Positions 42,653-51,968 are shown, numbered from the stretch's first letter. The stretch: DNA of 64,000 bases from Luteolibacter yonseiensis (GCF_016595465.1 NZ_JAENIK010000009.1:186001-250000), one strand, 5' to 3'. The notes: generated by a model from the sequence alone, not told the origin. Program-made: numbers and translations.

Positions 42653-43509
42653 TGGTCACCTCCTTGTGTTTCGCGGAGGAAAAGTCTTTCGAGAGTGGTC
42701 CGTGGCTTGCCGGTGCGGACCAGGGAGGTTCCGGAGGAAGCCGCCACCAGCGACCGGATCTGTTCCACCAGTTCCGGACTCGCGTCCTTCAGGATGATCT
42801 CCGTCTGGTCCTCGATCGCGATGAGGTCCTCCAGCCTGCCTTCCTTCACCATTTTTCCGCGGAAGATGATGCCTACGTGGTCGCACACCTCCTGCACCTG
42901 TTCCAGCAGGTGGGAGCAGAGGAAGACGGTGATGCCGCGTTCGCGCAGTTTGAAAATCAGGTCCCGGATCTGCCGCGAGCCGATGGGGTCCACGCCCGCC
43001 GTCGGCTCGTCCAGGATCACGAGGCGCGGCTCCTGCACCAGCGCCTGCGCCAGTCCGATGCGCTGGAGCATGCCTTTCGAATATCCGCCGATGCGGCGGT
43101 CCCGCGCGCCTTCCAGATCCACCAGCGAGAGCAGCTCGTTCACCCTGTCCTCCAGCTTGCGTCCCCGGAGTCCGCAGAGCTTGCCATAGAACCGCAGGGT
43201 CTCGGCACCGCTCAGGTGTTTGTAGAAATAAGGATTTTCCGGCAGGAAGCCCACGTCGTTGCGCGAGTCCACCTTGAGCGAATCCTTGCCGAAGATGGAG
43301 CAGTTCCCCGAGGTGGGGGCCACCAGCCCGAGCAGCGCCTTCATGGTGGTGGACTTTCCCGAACCGTTAGGCCCGATGAGGCCGTAAACCTCGCCCGGCA
43401 TGATGCGGATCGACACCCCGTCCACCGCCCGCAGCAATTGCTTGCGGAACGACGTGCGGAAGTCCTTCACCAGGTCCTTGATCTCAACTGCGGGGGTAAT
43501 ATCAGCCAT
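42649..43509 (-). CDS. ABC transporter ATP-binding protein
   Basis: A nucleotide-binding subunit of 286 residues. Walker A is GLIGPNGSGKSTTM, the signature is YSKGMLQRIGLAQAL, Walker B is RLVILDEPTAGVDPIG, and the switch His is in FLCSHLLEQV. It is the first gene of an operon with the permease and TPR protein. The start at 43509 (MADITPAVEIKDL) agrees with family length; 13 more codons are open upstream. Confidence 0.92.
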   Translation of the reverse strand: MADITPAVEIKDLVKDFRTSFRKQLLRAVDGVSIRIMPGEVYGLIGPNGSGKSTTMKALLGLVAPTSGNCSIFGKDSLKVDSRNDVGFLPENPYFYKHLSGAETLRFYGKLCGLRGRKLEDRVNELLSLVDLEGARDRRIGGYSKGMLQRIGLAQALVQEPRLVILDEPTAGVDPIGSRQIRDLIFKLRERGITVFLCSHLLEQVQEVCDHVGIIFRGKMVKEGRLEDLIAIEDQTEIILKDASPELVEQIRSLVAASSGTSLVRTGKPRTTLERLFLRETQGGDQ

Positions 43510-43593
43510 CAGCCCGTGCACCTTGAAACACAGCAGCATCGCTGGCAACGGGTAAATTTCACCAACCCGCCCCGCAGGAATGGCATCGGCACC

Positions 43594-44082
43594 TCAACGG
43601 ATGCCGAAGCGGCTGCGGTACTTGACGAATCCGAGCTTGGTGTCGCCGGTGAAGCCGCAGCGGCGGAAGAAGGCATGGGCGGACGTGCGGGTCGCGCTGC
43701 TCAGGAGCATCAGCTTCGTGCAGTCGCGGGTGATGGCCAGGTGCTCGACATGGGTCAGCAACTGCCGGCCGATGCCGTGGCCGCGCGCCTTTTCAGAAAC
43801 GACGACATTCTCCACCACGCCGAAAGGCTGGGCGCGGTACATCGCATCCTGGCACAGGTTCAGCAGCGCCGTGCCCCGGACGATGCCGTCCAGCTCCGCC
43901 ACGAGCAGGAAGCTGGTGTCCGAAAGGAACAGCTTGCCGACATGGCTCCGGGAGACGTGGATGAGGGGATCGGAAATCAGTTCGCGATAAAGGGCCTCCA
44001 CCGCCGCCGCGTCCTCCGCCGTGGCCTGCCGGATCACGCAGGCCTCCGGTTTGCGGATCATGAAAAGGTCGTCGTCCATCAT
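43594..44082 (-). CDS. GNAT family N-acetyltransferase
   Basis: 162 residues with the GNAT acetyl-CoA site. VVENVVVSEKARGHGIGRQL contains the R/QxxGxG/A pyrophosphate loop (RGHGIG), followed by LLTHVEHLAITRDCTKLMLL and the C-terminal HAFFRRCGF motif. The N-terminal strands (CVIRQATAEDAAAVEALYREL) are typical. Substrate unknown. It is adjacent to the DUF4256 gene (27 bp upstream) on the same strand. Confidence 0.9.
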   Translation of the reverse strand: MMDDDLFMIRKPEACVIRQATAEDAAAVEALYRELISDPLIHVSRSHVGKLFLSDTSFLLVAELDGIVRGTALLNLCQDAMYRAQPFGVVENVVVSEKARGHGIGRQLLTHVEHLAITRDCTKLMLLSSATRTSAHAFFRRCGFTGDTKLGFVKYRSRFGIR

Positions 44083-44108
44083 GTGAGATCTCCGTCCATG
44101 AGGTGGAT

Positions 44109-44681
44109 CTACACCCGCAGCGAGGCCCGGAACCCGCGGGCGGAATAATAGGACTGTGCGCCGTTGTGATAGGTGAAGACACGGCCGAACCGGCGGTCTC
44201 CGAACAACGCGCCACCGAGCTTCCGCACATCCTCCGGGGTTTTCATCCAGCTCGATGTTTTCAAATCAAACTCCCCCAGCTTCTGGAGCGCGTGATACTC
44301 CTCCTCGGTCAGCAGCTCCACCCCCATGGCCTCCGCCATGTCCACCGCGGTATCCTTCGGGCGGTGCTCCTTGCGGGACTCCAGGCCCTCGCGGTCGTAA
44401 CAAACGCTCACGCGGCCCTTGGGGCTTTCCGGCGAGCAGTCGAAAAACAGATATTCACCCGTCTTCTTGTCCAGCCCGACCACGTCCGGCTCGCCGCCGG
44501 TGTCGTTCATCTCGTTGAGCGACCACAGTTTCCCGGGAGCTGCCGCAAGCCTTGCCTCCACCTCCGCCCATTGGATCCCCTTGTGGCGGCCCGTGTGTTT
44601 CTCGAAACGGGTTTTCAAAACGCCGAGCAATCCATCGCGCTGCTCCGGTGAGAGCTGTCTTTTCGGTCCGGCGGCTTTCAT
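44109..44681 (-). CDS. DUF4256 family protein
   Basis: The 190-residue protein matches the DUF4256 family in its conserved blocks: GLLGVLKTRFEKHTGRHKGI, SLNEMNDTGGEPDVV, GEYLFFDCSPESPKGRVSVC, YDREGLESRKEHRP and LGGALFGDRRFGRVFTYHNG. The role is unknown; it is widespread in bacteria. The start at 44681 (MKAAGPKRQL) fits; the frame continues 56 codons further upstream but without similarity. Confidence 0.86.
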   Translation of the reverse strand: MKAAGPKRQLSPEQRDGLLGVLKTRFEKHTGRHKGIQWAEVEARLAAAPGKLWSLNEMNDTGGEPDVVGLDKKTGEYLFFDCSPESPKGRVSVCYDREGLESRKEHRPKDTAVDMAEAMGVELLTEEEYHALQKLGEFDLKTSSWMKTPEDVRKLGGALFGDRRFGRVFTYHNGAQSYYSARGFRASLRV

Positions 44682-44773
44682 ATGAAGCCTGTTTACCGGG
44701 CGGACGCGTGGGGGATCAATTCTTTTGTGATTCCGGAAGCAGGCGGACCACGCCGAGGGATTCCGGCGGGTGA

Positions 44774-45673
44774 TCAAACGGCCCGGCTTCTGCGATAGCG
44801 AACCACGGCGGCCATGAGTCCCAGGAAGCCCAGTAGTCCCAGAAGCCAATAAAGCTTTTCCTGAACGCGTCCATCAGCGGCAACCGGTTGGGAACTTCCG
44901 TGACCCGGTCTGGAGTTTCCATCATGCGCTGCCGGTGTGTGGTCATTCCTGACCCCTTCCATGCGTCTCTTGAGATCCCGGTTGTACGTTGTCATCTCGG
45001 TTACGATGTTATTCCAATAATCGTCGCCCTCTGAATTCGATTCGGCCCATTTCTGTGCTTGTTCGAGATGGGGCAGGGACCGTTTGGTCCCCATGATTGC
45101 CAACGTTTCTGCCGCTGCGAGTTTGCCGTTTCTCCATGATCTGCGATCGGTTCTCGTCAGGACCCGGATGGCAAGATCTTCATTTTCAGGTGAAGGAAAT
45201 TTCCTCAGAATGTTGACTCCTCCTATAAGGAAAGTGGTTTCCCTTGATGCGTTCAATTTGTCACTGGGGGTAGCCAGGATGCGGTTCATTTCATCTGTAA
45301 TTTTTTTCAGGTTTACTTCACCGAGGTCATTCCGCTTCGAAATGGCCACCATGATTGAAATGAACGATGTCCCGCGACTTTCGTATTCCTTATTCAGCAG
45401 AAACATGAGGTAGGGGGTAATGCCGGGAGTGTGGAGGATGAAGTTCTCTCTTTCGTTCTCCTCTTGTTCCATTCTCATCTTCATGGCATCGTATTTTTCG
45501 GCGCCCATTTCCTCCCTGAGGCCCAGGTACATCGTATCGTCAGGGATGGTGTGCGCCATCTCCTTTACTTGTTTCAATCTAGCGGGATCCAGTTTTTCGT
45601 CTTGGGCGTGCGTATGGATTGGAGCGCAGGTCAGGGCGAAAACAAATATCGATATATTAAATTTAGTTAACAT
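44774..45673 (-). CDS. Membrane-anchored partner of the TSP3 metalloprotease (module 1)
   Basis: 299 residues: signal peptide (MLTKFNISIFVFALTCAPIH, with mature start near THAQDE) and a helical, HEAT-like middle (ISIMVAISKRNDLGEVNL, NILRKFPSPENEDLAIRVL, AAETLAIMGTKRSLPHLEQA). A C-terminal TM helix followed by a basic tail (LYWLLGLLGFLGLM, then RYRRSRAV) ends it. It starts 22 bp after the protease gene, in an AT-rich junction. A protein with the same layout and an LPSPE motif follows the second protease at 61157-62068. Function unknown; anchoring or processing the protease is a guess. Confidence 0.78.
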   Translation of the reverse strand: MLTKFNISIFVFALTCAPIHTHAQDEKLDPARLKQVKEMAHTIPDDTMYLGLREEMGAEKYDAMKMRMEQEENERENFILHTPGITPYLMFLLNKEYESRGTSFISIMVAISKRNDLGEVNLKKITDEMNRILATPSDKLNASRETTFLIGGVNILRKFPSPENEDLAIRVLTRTDRRSWRNGKLAAAETLAIMGTKRSLPHLEQAQKWAESNSEGDDYWNNIVTEMTTYNRDLKRRMEGVRNDHTPAAHDGNSRPGHGSSQPVAADGRVQEKLYWLLGLLGFLGLMAAVVRYRRSRAV

Positions 45674-45695
45674 ATATTATTACATTATGTGTAAT

Positions 45696-48600
45696 TTATT
45701 TTTTTGCAGGGAAAATTAAATTTTTCTGTTCTTGGGTTAATCTTTTTTCGGCTGAAATGTCTCTCGAATTGTTTGGTGGCTGAGGGGTCATCAAGTTATG
45801 ATCTCTTTGATATAATTCGGCATTAAGGGCATACGCCTGTCGATAATGTCCCGATTTTGTCAAAACATGGCCAAGTTCATGCGCGAGAGTATAAACCATG
45901 AATGAATCAGCGTTGATAAACATATTTTTTTGGTAGTTCAAATCTTCTCTGATGACTGCGATTCCAGCCATGACGCCTGTGGGGTGATTGTCGTCCTTGG
46001 CTATGCTTAAATTTTTGCAATAGAAAACTTGATAGTCATCTGTGTTGTTCGGTGTGCCAAGCGAATTCAACATTATGCTCATATCTTGGGTGATTGTTCC
46101 GTTGTCGAATACCAGGATGTCTGTTCCTTCGGGGCCTAAAGTTGGTCCTTGCGCGGGCGTGGGGACCGGGCTCGGGACATAGTTGGCTTCAATTTTAACG
46201 CCCACTTGAGCAAATCGTTCTTTGGTGGCTTCAACCTCGGCCTCCGCGTGAGCTTTGATTGTGGCGAAGTCCCCGGCGTCCGCCAATATGTGGATATTCA
46301 GATGAACCTCCTTGCGGTGAGCCATAACAGGGATCGATATCGGATTGGTCATCGCTGCAGGAACGCCATCATATTTGATGGAGGTGATCAGAACCTGACC
46401 TCCGAGCTTTGCCCTGTGGGTTCGATCCGATACGAACGGCCTGCTTGGATCTCCCGTCACCAAAAGTTTTTCATCCATCCCCACAGTGCTGATCGACTGT
46501 GCGTCGTCTTCGATATCCGCGACGAGGACCATGCTTTGCGTCACTAGCGCGGTCCCGCTGCCATTGAGTGCGGTTTTTATCTCCTCACCCCCGGGATCCA
46601 CGACTTGATTCTGGCTGTCACGGGTTTCCAAAGTAAGGGTGATCTGTTTGTCGCAGCCCATGGCCCTGAAGATGAACCCATCGGCATCAAGGTCGGGCTC
46701 GAGCGCGGCTTGTTCCGACAGGGAGTTTTCCATCTTTGAGATCTTGATCTGCCTCAGCTTGCGGGGTTCATTGTTGGTCCAGTGGTAGCCTCCGGTGTTG
46801 CCTGGCAGGGGATCAGGAGTTGGGGGCGGCGGGTTGCCTCCCGGAGGACTGCCGATGACGACGGTGCCTCCCGGGGCGGATTGAGGCGTTTCCTCCCTGT
46901 CCCATCCGGCTATCTGAAAGGGAAAAATCCGGACGCTCCTGTATTTTTGAGCCTTGATTTCCGGAGTCGTTTCGATCCATGGACTGACCTGAGAATAGGC
47001 GGGGATGACGCACTCCACGATCTCGATCTCCGTTGTTTTTGAAGTGGGGTCCAAAGCGGGTGCGACCACCGGAATTTCCTCCAGGTCAATCCAGTCTTCT
47101 TCGGAAGTGCATTTGATGAAATAATGTGTTTCGGGCTCCGGGGACGGCCTTGAACGTTGGATCCGGAATTTGGTTTTGTTGACGCCCCCCTGCCAGTCCT
47201 CATCGGTGTCATCACTATCCTCGAAGGTTTTTTTGAAATTATAATAGGACGCGCTTCCGCCCGCCGCCATGTCATTGGGCCAATGGCCGGGCTCCATAGG
47301 GAAAAGTGAGTTTTCGGTTGTGTCATCCCACAATGTGAATTTCGTCCATGGCAGTCCTCCTGCCTTCTGTTTCACATAAGCCAGTGTCGGCAGGGGTGAA
47401 AGGGTGCTGCCGGTAGCGGTCAGGTTCTCGGTGGTGTATTGCGACCGGCTCCATGTCGATGCCGAACCCACATTGTTGGCGGTGGCATTCGAGAATATGG
47501 CGCTCCCCCCGCTGTCCAGGCTGTGATAGGGTTCGCCTTCTTCCGGTTTGTATTCTGTGTAATTCCCATAAACAGTCACCTGACTCCTCATCACCTGCAT
47601 GTAATGGGAAGGACGCGCGGTATCCGCTCCGGCATTCGAATCTTTCTTGAACGTGTCCAATGCGTTGACGCCATCGGCTTCAAACGTATCCGCGGGATCG
47701 ACGTCGCCGGATTGAAGCTTCGGGAGGTTGGGTCCCCAATGGCTTGTCGGGGCTCCCATCGAGAGCAGCATGTTCGTAAAGTGTTTTTCCCAATCATCAT
47801 ACATGCCGTCGTTATCCAGGTCATTGCTGGAGAATGGGTCCGTGAAGAGAACCATCACTTCCTCACCGTCGCTCACTCCATCGGCATCCGAATCAGCCAT
47901 GTCCATTGCGGTGCCGAGCAAAAATTCGTGAAGGTTGAGCAGTCCGTCCCTGTCGGCATCCAGATCCACATCCGAAGGATTGTCGTAAGCCAGGCCATGT
48001 TTCCACTCCCACACATTCGGCATGCCGTCGCCGTCGGTGTCGATTCCGGGGCGGATGTCGATGAACTGGGCCGTGTTCGGGATGGGAACGAGCTGGGGAT
48101 TCGTGCGGAACTTGAATTCCGCGAGATTGATGGTGCCGTCTTCGTCGGAATCGATCAGGGCGTCGCTGGCGTCATCCGGGTTGAATCCGTAGTATTTCTC
48201 CCAGTCGTCCGGCATGCCGTCATTGTCGGCGTCCTGGTTGGGTTTCAGGATGTGGATGGGGACGGCATACGCAGGGGACGTCTGGATGACGATGTGCCCA
48301 TGATCCGCAAGCCGGATGGAGGTCATCATGGCGGAGGTTCCCGCCGGTATCAGGTTCGCGACCGGTACGACCTGGCTTCCCGACCAGATGGCGTAGGGCG
48401 TTCCGATCAGGATCCTCGGGTCGTTCGAAACACCGTAGATGGAGGGCCGGGATTTGGAGACGTGATAGCTGCCCTCATAGAAGAAGATCCCGTTGTCGCT
48501 TGTCTGGGTGAGGGAGGTTTGGTAACCCTCCGAACTAAAGACACCGAGATCCATGTTTCCTGCATAAAGACCGGCAAACTCCCCCCAATCATTGATGGCT

Positions 48601-49220
48601 CCGAAAGTCTGGGCAAACGTGGGATTGGCGGCCCACTGGTCGCTGTATAGGGCTGTCGATTCCCAATAGATCTTCCCACCGGAACCTTCGTGAACATCGA
48701 TCGGGGTGTTTGTTCTCTGATCGATCGCGGTTCCCACCCGGTATAAATACGGATGAGAAGCCGGTGTCCACACGATCGAAGCAGGGTCGATGGTGGGGAC
48801 GTCTCCCCAGATTCCGGCCATTTCATCCAGTGCGTCCGCCTGGATGCCGGTCTTGAAGATGGGAGACCATTCGGAGACCAGGAACGTCTCATGCATGTAG
48901 GTCGCCGGATTGTAGATTGTTCCGACGAATTCACCATAATTGTTGACGTCGTGGAATGTGGTGCCGGCGGGCACGTCGGGGAAGGTGATTTCCGCGCCAT
49001 TTTCCGTGGTCGCGACGGTCGGGCCGGCCAACGAACCCTTGCTGGCGATGATGTGGCCCGTGTCGGTGATGCGCTTGGGGATGGCGACTGTCTGGTTTGC
49101 TCCCGGATTCAGATAAAATACCCGGGTTTCCCCTCCGTTTTCATCCGGCGTCCAGATGAAGCCCTTGATGCCGCCCGAGTTGAAGTAGCCCACCACCTGT
49201 CCTGACGAATTCACATCCAA
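45696..49220 (-). CDS. Secreted TSP3-repeat zinc metalloprotease (module 1), C-terminal part downstream of an in-frame stop
   Basis: About 1174 residues that continue, in the same frame, the N-terminal fragment at 49341-49784. They are separated from it by a TAA at 49341-49343 and 40 open codons. The region has beta-rich HAF-like or propeller-like parts (VVGYFNSGGIKGFIWTP), several thrombospondin type 3 calcium repeats (DADNDGMPDDWEKYYGFNPD, DTDGDGMPNVWEWKHGLAYD, DSDADGVSDGEEVMV) and a C-terminal zinc-protease site VYTLAHELGHVLTKSGH (codons 45880-45866 for HELGH). The nominal first codon here is TTG with no ribosome-binding site, so this is probably half of a broken gene. The partner gene follows after 22 bp. 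Confidence 0.75.
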   Translation of the reverse strand: MDVNSSGQVVGYFNSGGIKGFIWTPDENGGETRVFYLNPGANQTVAIPKRITDTGHIIASKGSLAGPTVATTENGAEITFPDVPAGTTFHDVNNYGEFVGTIYNPATYMHETFLVSEWSPIFKTGIQADALDEMAGIWGDVPTIDPASIVWTPASHPYLYRVGTAIDQRTNTPIDVHEGSGGKIYWESTALYSDQWAANPTFAQTFGAINDWGEFAGLYAGNMDLGVFSSEGYQTSLTQTSDNGIFFYEGSYHVSKSRPSIYGVSNDPRILIGTPYAIWSGSQVVPVANLIPAGTSAMMTSIRLADHGHIVIQTSPAYAVPIHILKPNQDADNDGMPDDWEKYYGFNPDDASDALIDSDEDGTINLAEFKFRTNPQLVPIPNTAQFIDIRPGIDTDGDGMPNVWEWKHGLAYDNPSDVDLDADRDGLLNLHEFLLGTAMDMADSDADGVSDGEEVMVLFTDPFSSNDLDNDGMYDDWEKHFTNMLLSMGAPTSHWGPNLPKLQSGDVDPADTFEADGVNALDTFKKDSNAGADTARPSHYMQVMRSQVTVYGNYTEYKPEEGEPYHSLDSGGSAIFSNATANNVGSASTWSRSQYTTENLTATGSTLSPLPTLAYVKQKAGGLPWTKFTLWDDTTENSLFPMEPGHWPNDMAAGGSASYYNFKKTFEDSDDTDEDWQGGVNKTKFRIQRSRPSPEPETHYFIKCTSEEDWIDLEEIPVVAPALDPTSKTTEIEIVECVIPAYSQVSPWIETTPEIKAQKYRSVRIFPFQIAGWDREETPQSAPGGTVVIGSPPGGNPPPPTPDPLPGNTGGYHWTNNEPRKLRQIKISKMENSLSEQAALEPDLDADGFIFRAMGCDKQITLTLETRDSQNQVVDPGGEEIKTALNGSGTALVTQSMVLVADIEDDAQSISTVGMDEKLLVTGDPSRPFVSDRTHRAKLGGQVLITSIKYDGVPAAMTNPISIPVMAHRKEVHLNIHILADAGDFATIKAHAEAEVEATKERFAQVGVKIEANYVPSPVPTPAQGPTLGPEGTDILVFDNGTITQDMSIMLNSLGTPNNTDDYQVFYCKNLSIAKDDNHPTGVMAGIAVIREDLNYQKNMFINADSFMVYTLAHELGHVLTKSGHYRQAYALNAELYQRDHNLMTPQPPNNSRDISAEKRLTQEQKNLIFPAKK

Positions 49221-49340
49221 CGCGGTGAGGATGGTGACCCCGGTGAATCCGGCTGGCGGAGAAATCCGGGTCCATAGTCCCGTCTTGGGTGAATAGGTGT
49301 AGGGATACGATGTCGAGACGCTCTCACCGGCAAGCGTGCC

Positions 49341-49784
49341 TTAGACACGGGCGAGGACGGTGCCGTTGTTCGCACACTCGAGCAGTGTCACGGATGGATT
49401 CGCAGTTGTGAATCCGGTGGGGCGTGGCAACGCGGCAACGGTCCACTTTCCGTTGGGTTTACCAAACAATCCGGCCGTTTGCTGGGAAAGCTCATACTCT
49501 TTCAACGCGGTCAGTCCGTCCTGGTCGAAGTCGCTCGATGCGTCTTTCGCGCTGTTCTTGTTCAAGAAATTCGCGTCCTCCCAGGTATTTGGCATGCCGT
49601 CGCCGTCGAGATCGGAAGAGGAGGGATTCAATGCTGGCGGAGTCTCTGGTCCGAGGATGCCGCCGACTCCGCCCCATTCCGCGTGCGCTGTTGGTGGAAA
49701 CGGTACCAGGCCGATGGCCATGGCGGAGAACATCGACGCGACGGGTTTCGTAAAGCGTGAGTCAGTAAGATTTTTAATATACAT
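49341..49784 (-). CDS. N-terminal fragment of the TSP3 metalloprotease (module 1)
   Basis: 147 codons with a signal peptide (MYIKNLTDSRFTKPVASMFS, mature start near AHAEWGG) and one TSP3 repeat (SSDLDGDGMPNTWEDANFLN). It ends at a TAA that is in frame with the following 1174-residue part. The stop may be a real nonsense mutation, a sequencing error or a recoding site. Upstream starts as far as 49868 are open, but the signal peptide argues for 49784. Confidence 0.7.
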   Translation of the reverse strand: MYIKNLTDSRFTKPVASMFSAMAIGLVPFPPTAHAEWGGVGGILGPETPPALNPSSSDLDGDGMPNTWEDANFLNKNSAKDASSDFDQDGLTALKEYELSQQTAGLFGKPNGKWTVAALPRPTGFTTANPSVTLLECANNGTVLARV

Positions 49785-49941
49785 GAAGGGGGAATGTGAA
49801 AGTGAAATGCCTGCCGAATGATTGCTTGGAACTTTTATAGTTACAACACATGCGGATTGCTGGTCCATCGGATTTTTAATCTTCCCCGTCCTTGGACAGG
49901 GTGTCTGCCTTCAGGCCGAAGGGGCGATCTGCGGGAAGTCT

Positions 49942-51345
49942 TCAAAACAGCACCTGCGCCAGCAGGGTGAGGGCGACGACGAAGACGAGGTTCAGGACGA
50001 AGCCGGTGCGGATCATCTCCCGCTGGGGGATTTTTCCGGTGGCGAAGACGATGGCGTTCGGCGGGGTGCCGACGGGCATCATGAAGCCGGTGGAGGCGGC
50101 GATGGTGAGGGGCAGGATGATCTTGGCGGGGAGCACGCCGAGCTCGCCGGAGATGGAGAAGAAGATGGGCACCATGAGCGCGGCGAGGGCGGTGTTGCTG
50201 GTGAGCTCGGTGAGGAAGATGGTGAAGAGGATGACGCCGCCGATGATGAGCGGCACGGGCCAGCCGCCGACGGCGTCGGAGAAGATCCGCGCCATGTAGA
50301 GGCTGGTGCCCGTCTGGCTGAGGATGGTGCTCAGGGTGATGCCGCCGCCGAAGAGGATGAGCACGCCCCAGTCGGTGCCCTTGTCGATTTCCTTCCAGCT
50401 CACGACGCGGGTGGAGACCAGCGCGATCATCGCGACGAGGGCGACGAGGGTGTCGAAGGACGAGGCCACGCCGAGCGCTTTCGCGATCGGCTCGCTGAGG
50501 ATCCAGCTCGTGGCGGTGAGGGCGAAGATGGCCAGCGCGGTGAGGCGCGGACGGTCGAACCGGTAGCCGAGGTTTTCGATCCTGGGCATCGCCAGCGTCT
50601 CGGGCCTGCACCTCCATTTCAGGACGACGACGAGCAGCGGCATGAGGACGAGCACGGCGGGAATGCCGAATTTCAGCCACTCCACGAAGCCGATGCCGAG
50701 CTTTGCCGCGGCGATCCCGTTCGGCGGGGTGCCGACGACGGTGCCGATGCCGCCGACGCTGGCGGCGTAGGCCACGCCGAGCAGCAGGTAGACGGCGTTC
50801 CGCGCGCTCGCCGGGCCTTCCGGCATCTGGCGGAGGATGCCGAGCGCGAGCGGCAGCATCATGGCGGCGGTGGCGGTGTTGCTGACCCACATGGAGATGG
50901 CCGCCGTGGTGGCGAAGATGAGGTAGGAAACGATGAGGAAATCCCCTTTGCCCACGATGACGATGCGGTTCGCGATCCAGCGGTCCAGCCCCTGGCTCGA
51001 CAGGGCGGCGGCCATGGCGAAGCCGCCGAGGAAGAGGAAGATCAGCGGATCCGCGAAGCCCGCCAGGGAGGACTTCACATCCATCAGTCCGAAGCCGCAG
51101 CCCAGCACCGGGACCAGGAGCGCGGTGATGGCCAGCGGCAGCGCTTCCGTGAGCCAGAGGAAGGCGATGCAGGCGAAGATGCCGAGACCGACCCGCAGCT
51201 TCACCGGGTCCAGCCCCTGCATTGCGGAGGACGTGGGGTCCAGCCGCAGGCCGAAGGCGAGTCCGGCGAGCAGGAACACCGCGGTGAGGAGCAGGAGGGT
51301 GTGCCTTTTTCCTGATGGATAAATTCCGGATTCATCGGCTGTCAT
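49942..51345 (-). CDS. SLC13/DASS family anion (dicarboxylate/sulfate) transporter
   Basis: 467 residues, about 11-12 TM segments. The DASS sodium-binding signatures are the SNTATAAMMLPLALGI pattern and a second one near LTSNTALAALMVPIFF, each followed by GTPPN (VVGTPPNGIAAA and PVGTPPNAIVFA). The fold is a two-inverted-repeat elevator transporter for dicarboxylates, citrate, sulfate or similar anions, usually Na+ coupled; the specific substrate is not readable. It is an isolated gene. Confidence 0.94.
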   Translation of the reverse strand: MTADESGIYPSGKRHTLLLLTAVFLLAGLAFGLRLDPTSSAMQGLDPVKLRVGLGIFACIAFLWLTEALPLAITALLVPVLGCGFGLMDVKSSLAGFADPLIFLFLGGFAMAAALSSQGLDRWIANRIVIVGKGDFLIVSYLIFATTAAISMWVSNTATAAMMLPLALGILRQMPEGPASARNAVYLLLGVAYAASVGGIGTVVGTPPNGIAAAKLGIGFVEWLKFGIPAVLVLMPLLVVVLKWRCRPETLAMPRIENLGYRFDRPRLTALAIFALTATSWILSEPIAKALGVASSFDTLVALVAMIALVSTRVVSWKEIDKGTDWGVLILFGGGITLSTILSQTGTSLYMARIFSDAVGGWPVPLIIGGVILFTIFLTELTSNTALAALMVPIFFSISGELGVLPAKIILPLTIAASTGFMMPVGTPPNAIVFATGKIPQREMIRTGFVLNLVFVVALTLLAQVLF

Positions 51346-51511
51346 CCGTTTTTTCTGTCAGATGGATTCCACGGCGGCAAGAGGGTTGTCAGACCGGTTT
51401 GAGCGAATGAAATGATCATTTAACTACTGATTGCACGGATTTGCGGATTGAAGAGGGGGTTCAATGTCCTGGTTCTGGAATCACCTTATGGGTGAAGGCT
51501 GGTATCAGGGG

Positions 51512-51537
51512 ATTGTGGCGGCGGTTTGCAACCGCCC
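51512..51537 (+). repeat. Dispersed repeat copy (GTGGCGG...AACCGC family)
   Basis: GTGGCGGCGGTTTGCAACCG is the core of this copy, and a CCATTCATGGTGGTG-like tail follows at 51548-51562. The same core plus a CCATCATGGCGGCAC tail occurs at 29604-29656. The arms pair with each other (GGCGGTTTGCAACCGCC), so a short hairpin is possible. The interval 51346-51770 has no other gene-like content. Confidence 0.5.
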
Positions 51538-51635
51538 GGCCTTTTTCCATTCATGGTGGTGTATGGATGATTTGATCATGAAATGTGTTATGCAAAAAAA
51601 TGGAGATATGGGTTTTCCATATGTCCGGAAGTTTG

Positions 51636-51658
51636 CCGGGGGACAGGATGTCCCCCGG
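51636..51658. repeat. Perfect 10-bp hairpin
   Basis: CCGGGGGACA at 51636-51645 pairs with TGTCCCCCGG at 51649-51658 across a 3-base loop. No T-run follows on either strand, so it is not a classical terminator. It lies 113 bp beyond the stop codon of the Cys-rich small gene. Confidence 0.55.
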
Positions 51659-51770
51659 AGCAGTTGTCAGAATGACGACGCTCCGCTGGCCCCGTCTTCC
51701 CCACTTCCGGTGTTCTCCGCGTTTCGTTTTATCCGGACCTCCGGCAATGGGGGGCGCGGAGTTGCGGGCA

Positions 51771-51911
51771 TCACTCGTCTCCGGCGCAGCACGAGCCGCA
51801 GGTGTGGAAACAGTCCACGCACCAGCCCTTGCCATCGATGACGGCGGCGGCTTCCCGACCGCAGCCTTCGCAGTCGGGGAGGTTGGTGGAGGTGGCGGGT
51901 GTGGTTTCCAT
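51771..51911 (-). CDS. Small Cys-rich (zinc-ribbon-like) protein, 46 residues
   Basis: METTPATSTNLPDCEGCGRE begins a 46-residue protein with two CxxC-type pairs (CEGCG and CVDCF) plus HTCGSCC at the end. This suits zinc binding. Codon bias is strong and normal for this genome. It is divergent from the alpha/beta hydrolase gene, with 57 bp between the starts, so a shared promoter region is possible. An in-frame ATG six codons upstream (51929) is an alternative start. No specific family is assigned. Confidence 0.72.
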   Translation of the reverse strand: METTPATSTNLPDCEGCGREAAAVIDGKGWCVDCFHTCGSCCAGDE

Positions 51912-51968
51912 GGCGGCAGTGTCGCGCATCCGCTGATTTTCCGCAACCCCCGCGCGGGCGGAGGGTTC

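Noticed and set aside
49822..51315. Long plus-strand frame across the SLC13 transporter
   Set aside because: Asp/Glu/His-rich shadow of the transporter gene, which has clear TM segments and SNT/GTPPN motifs.
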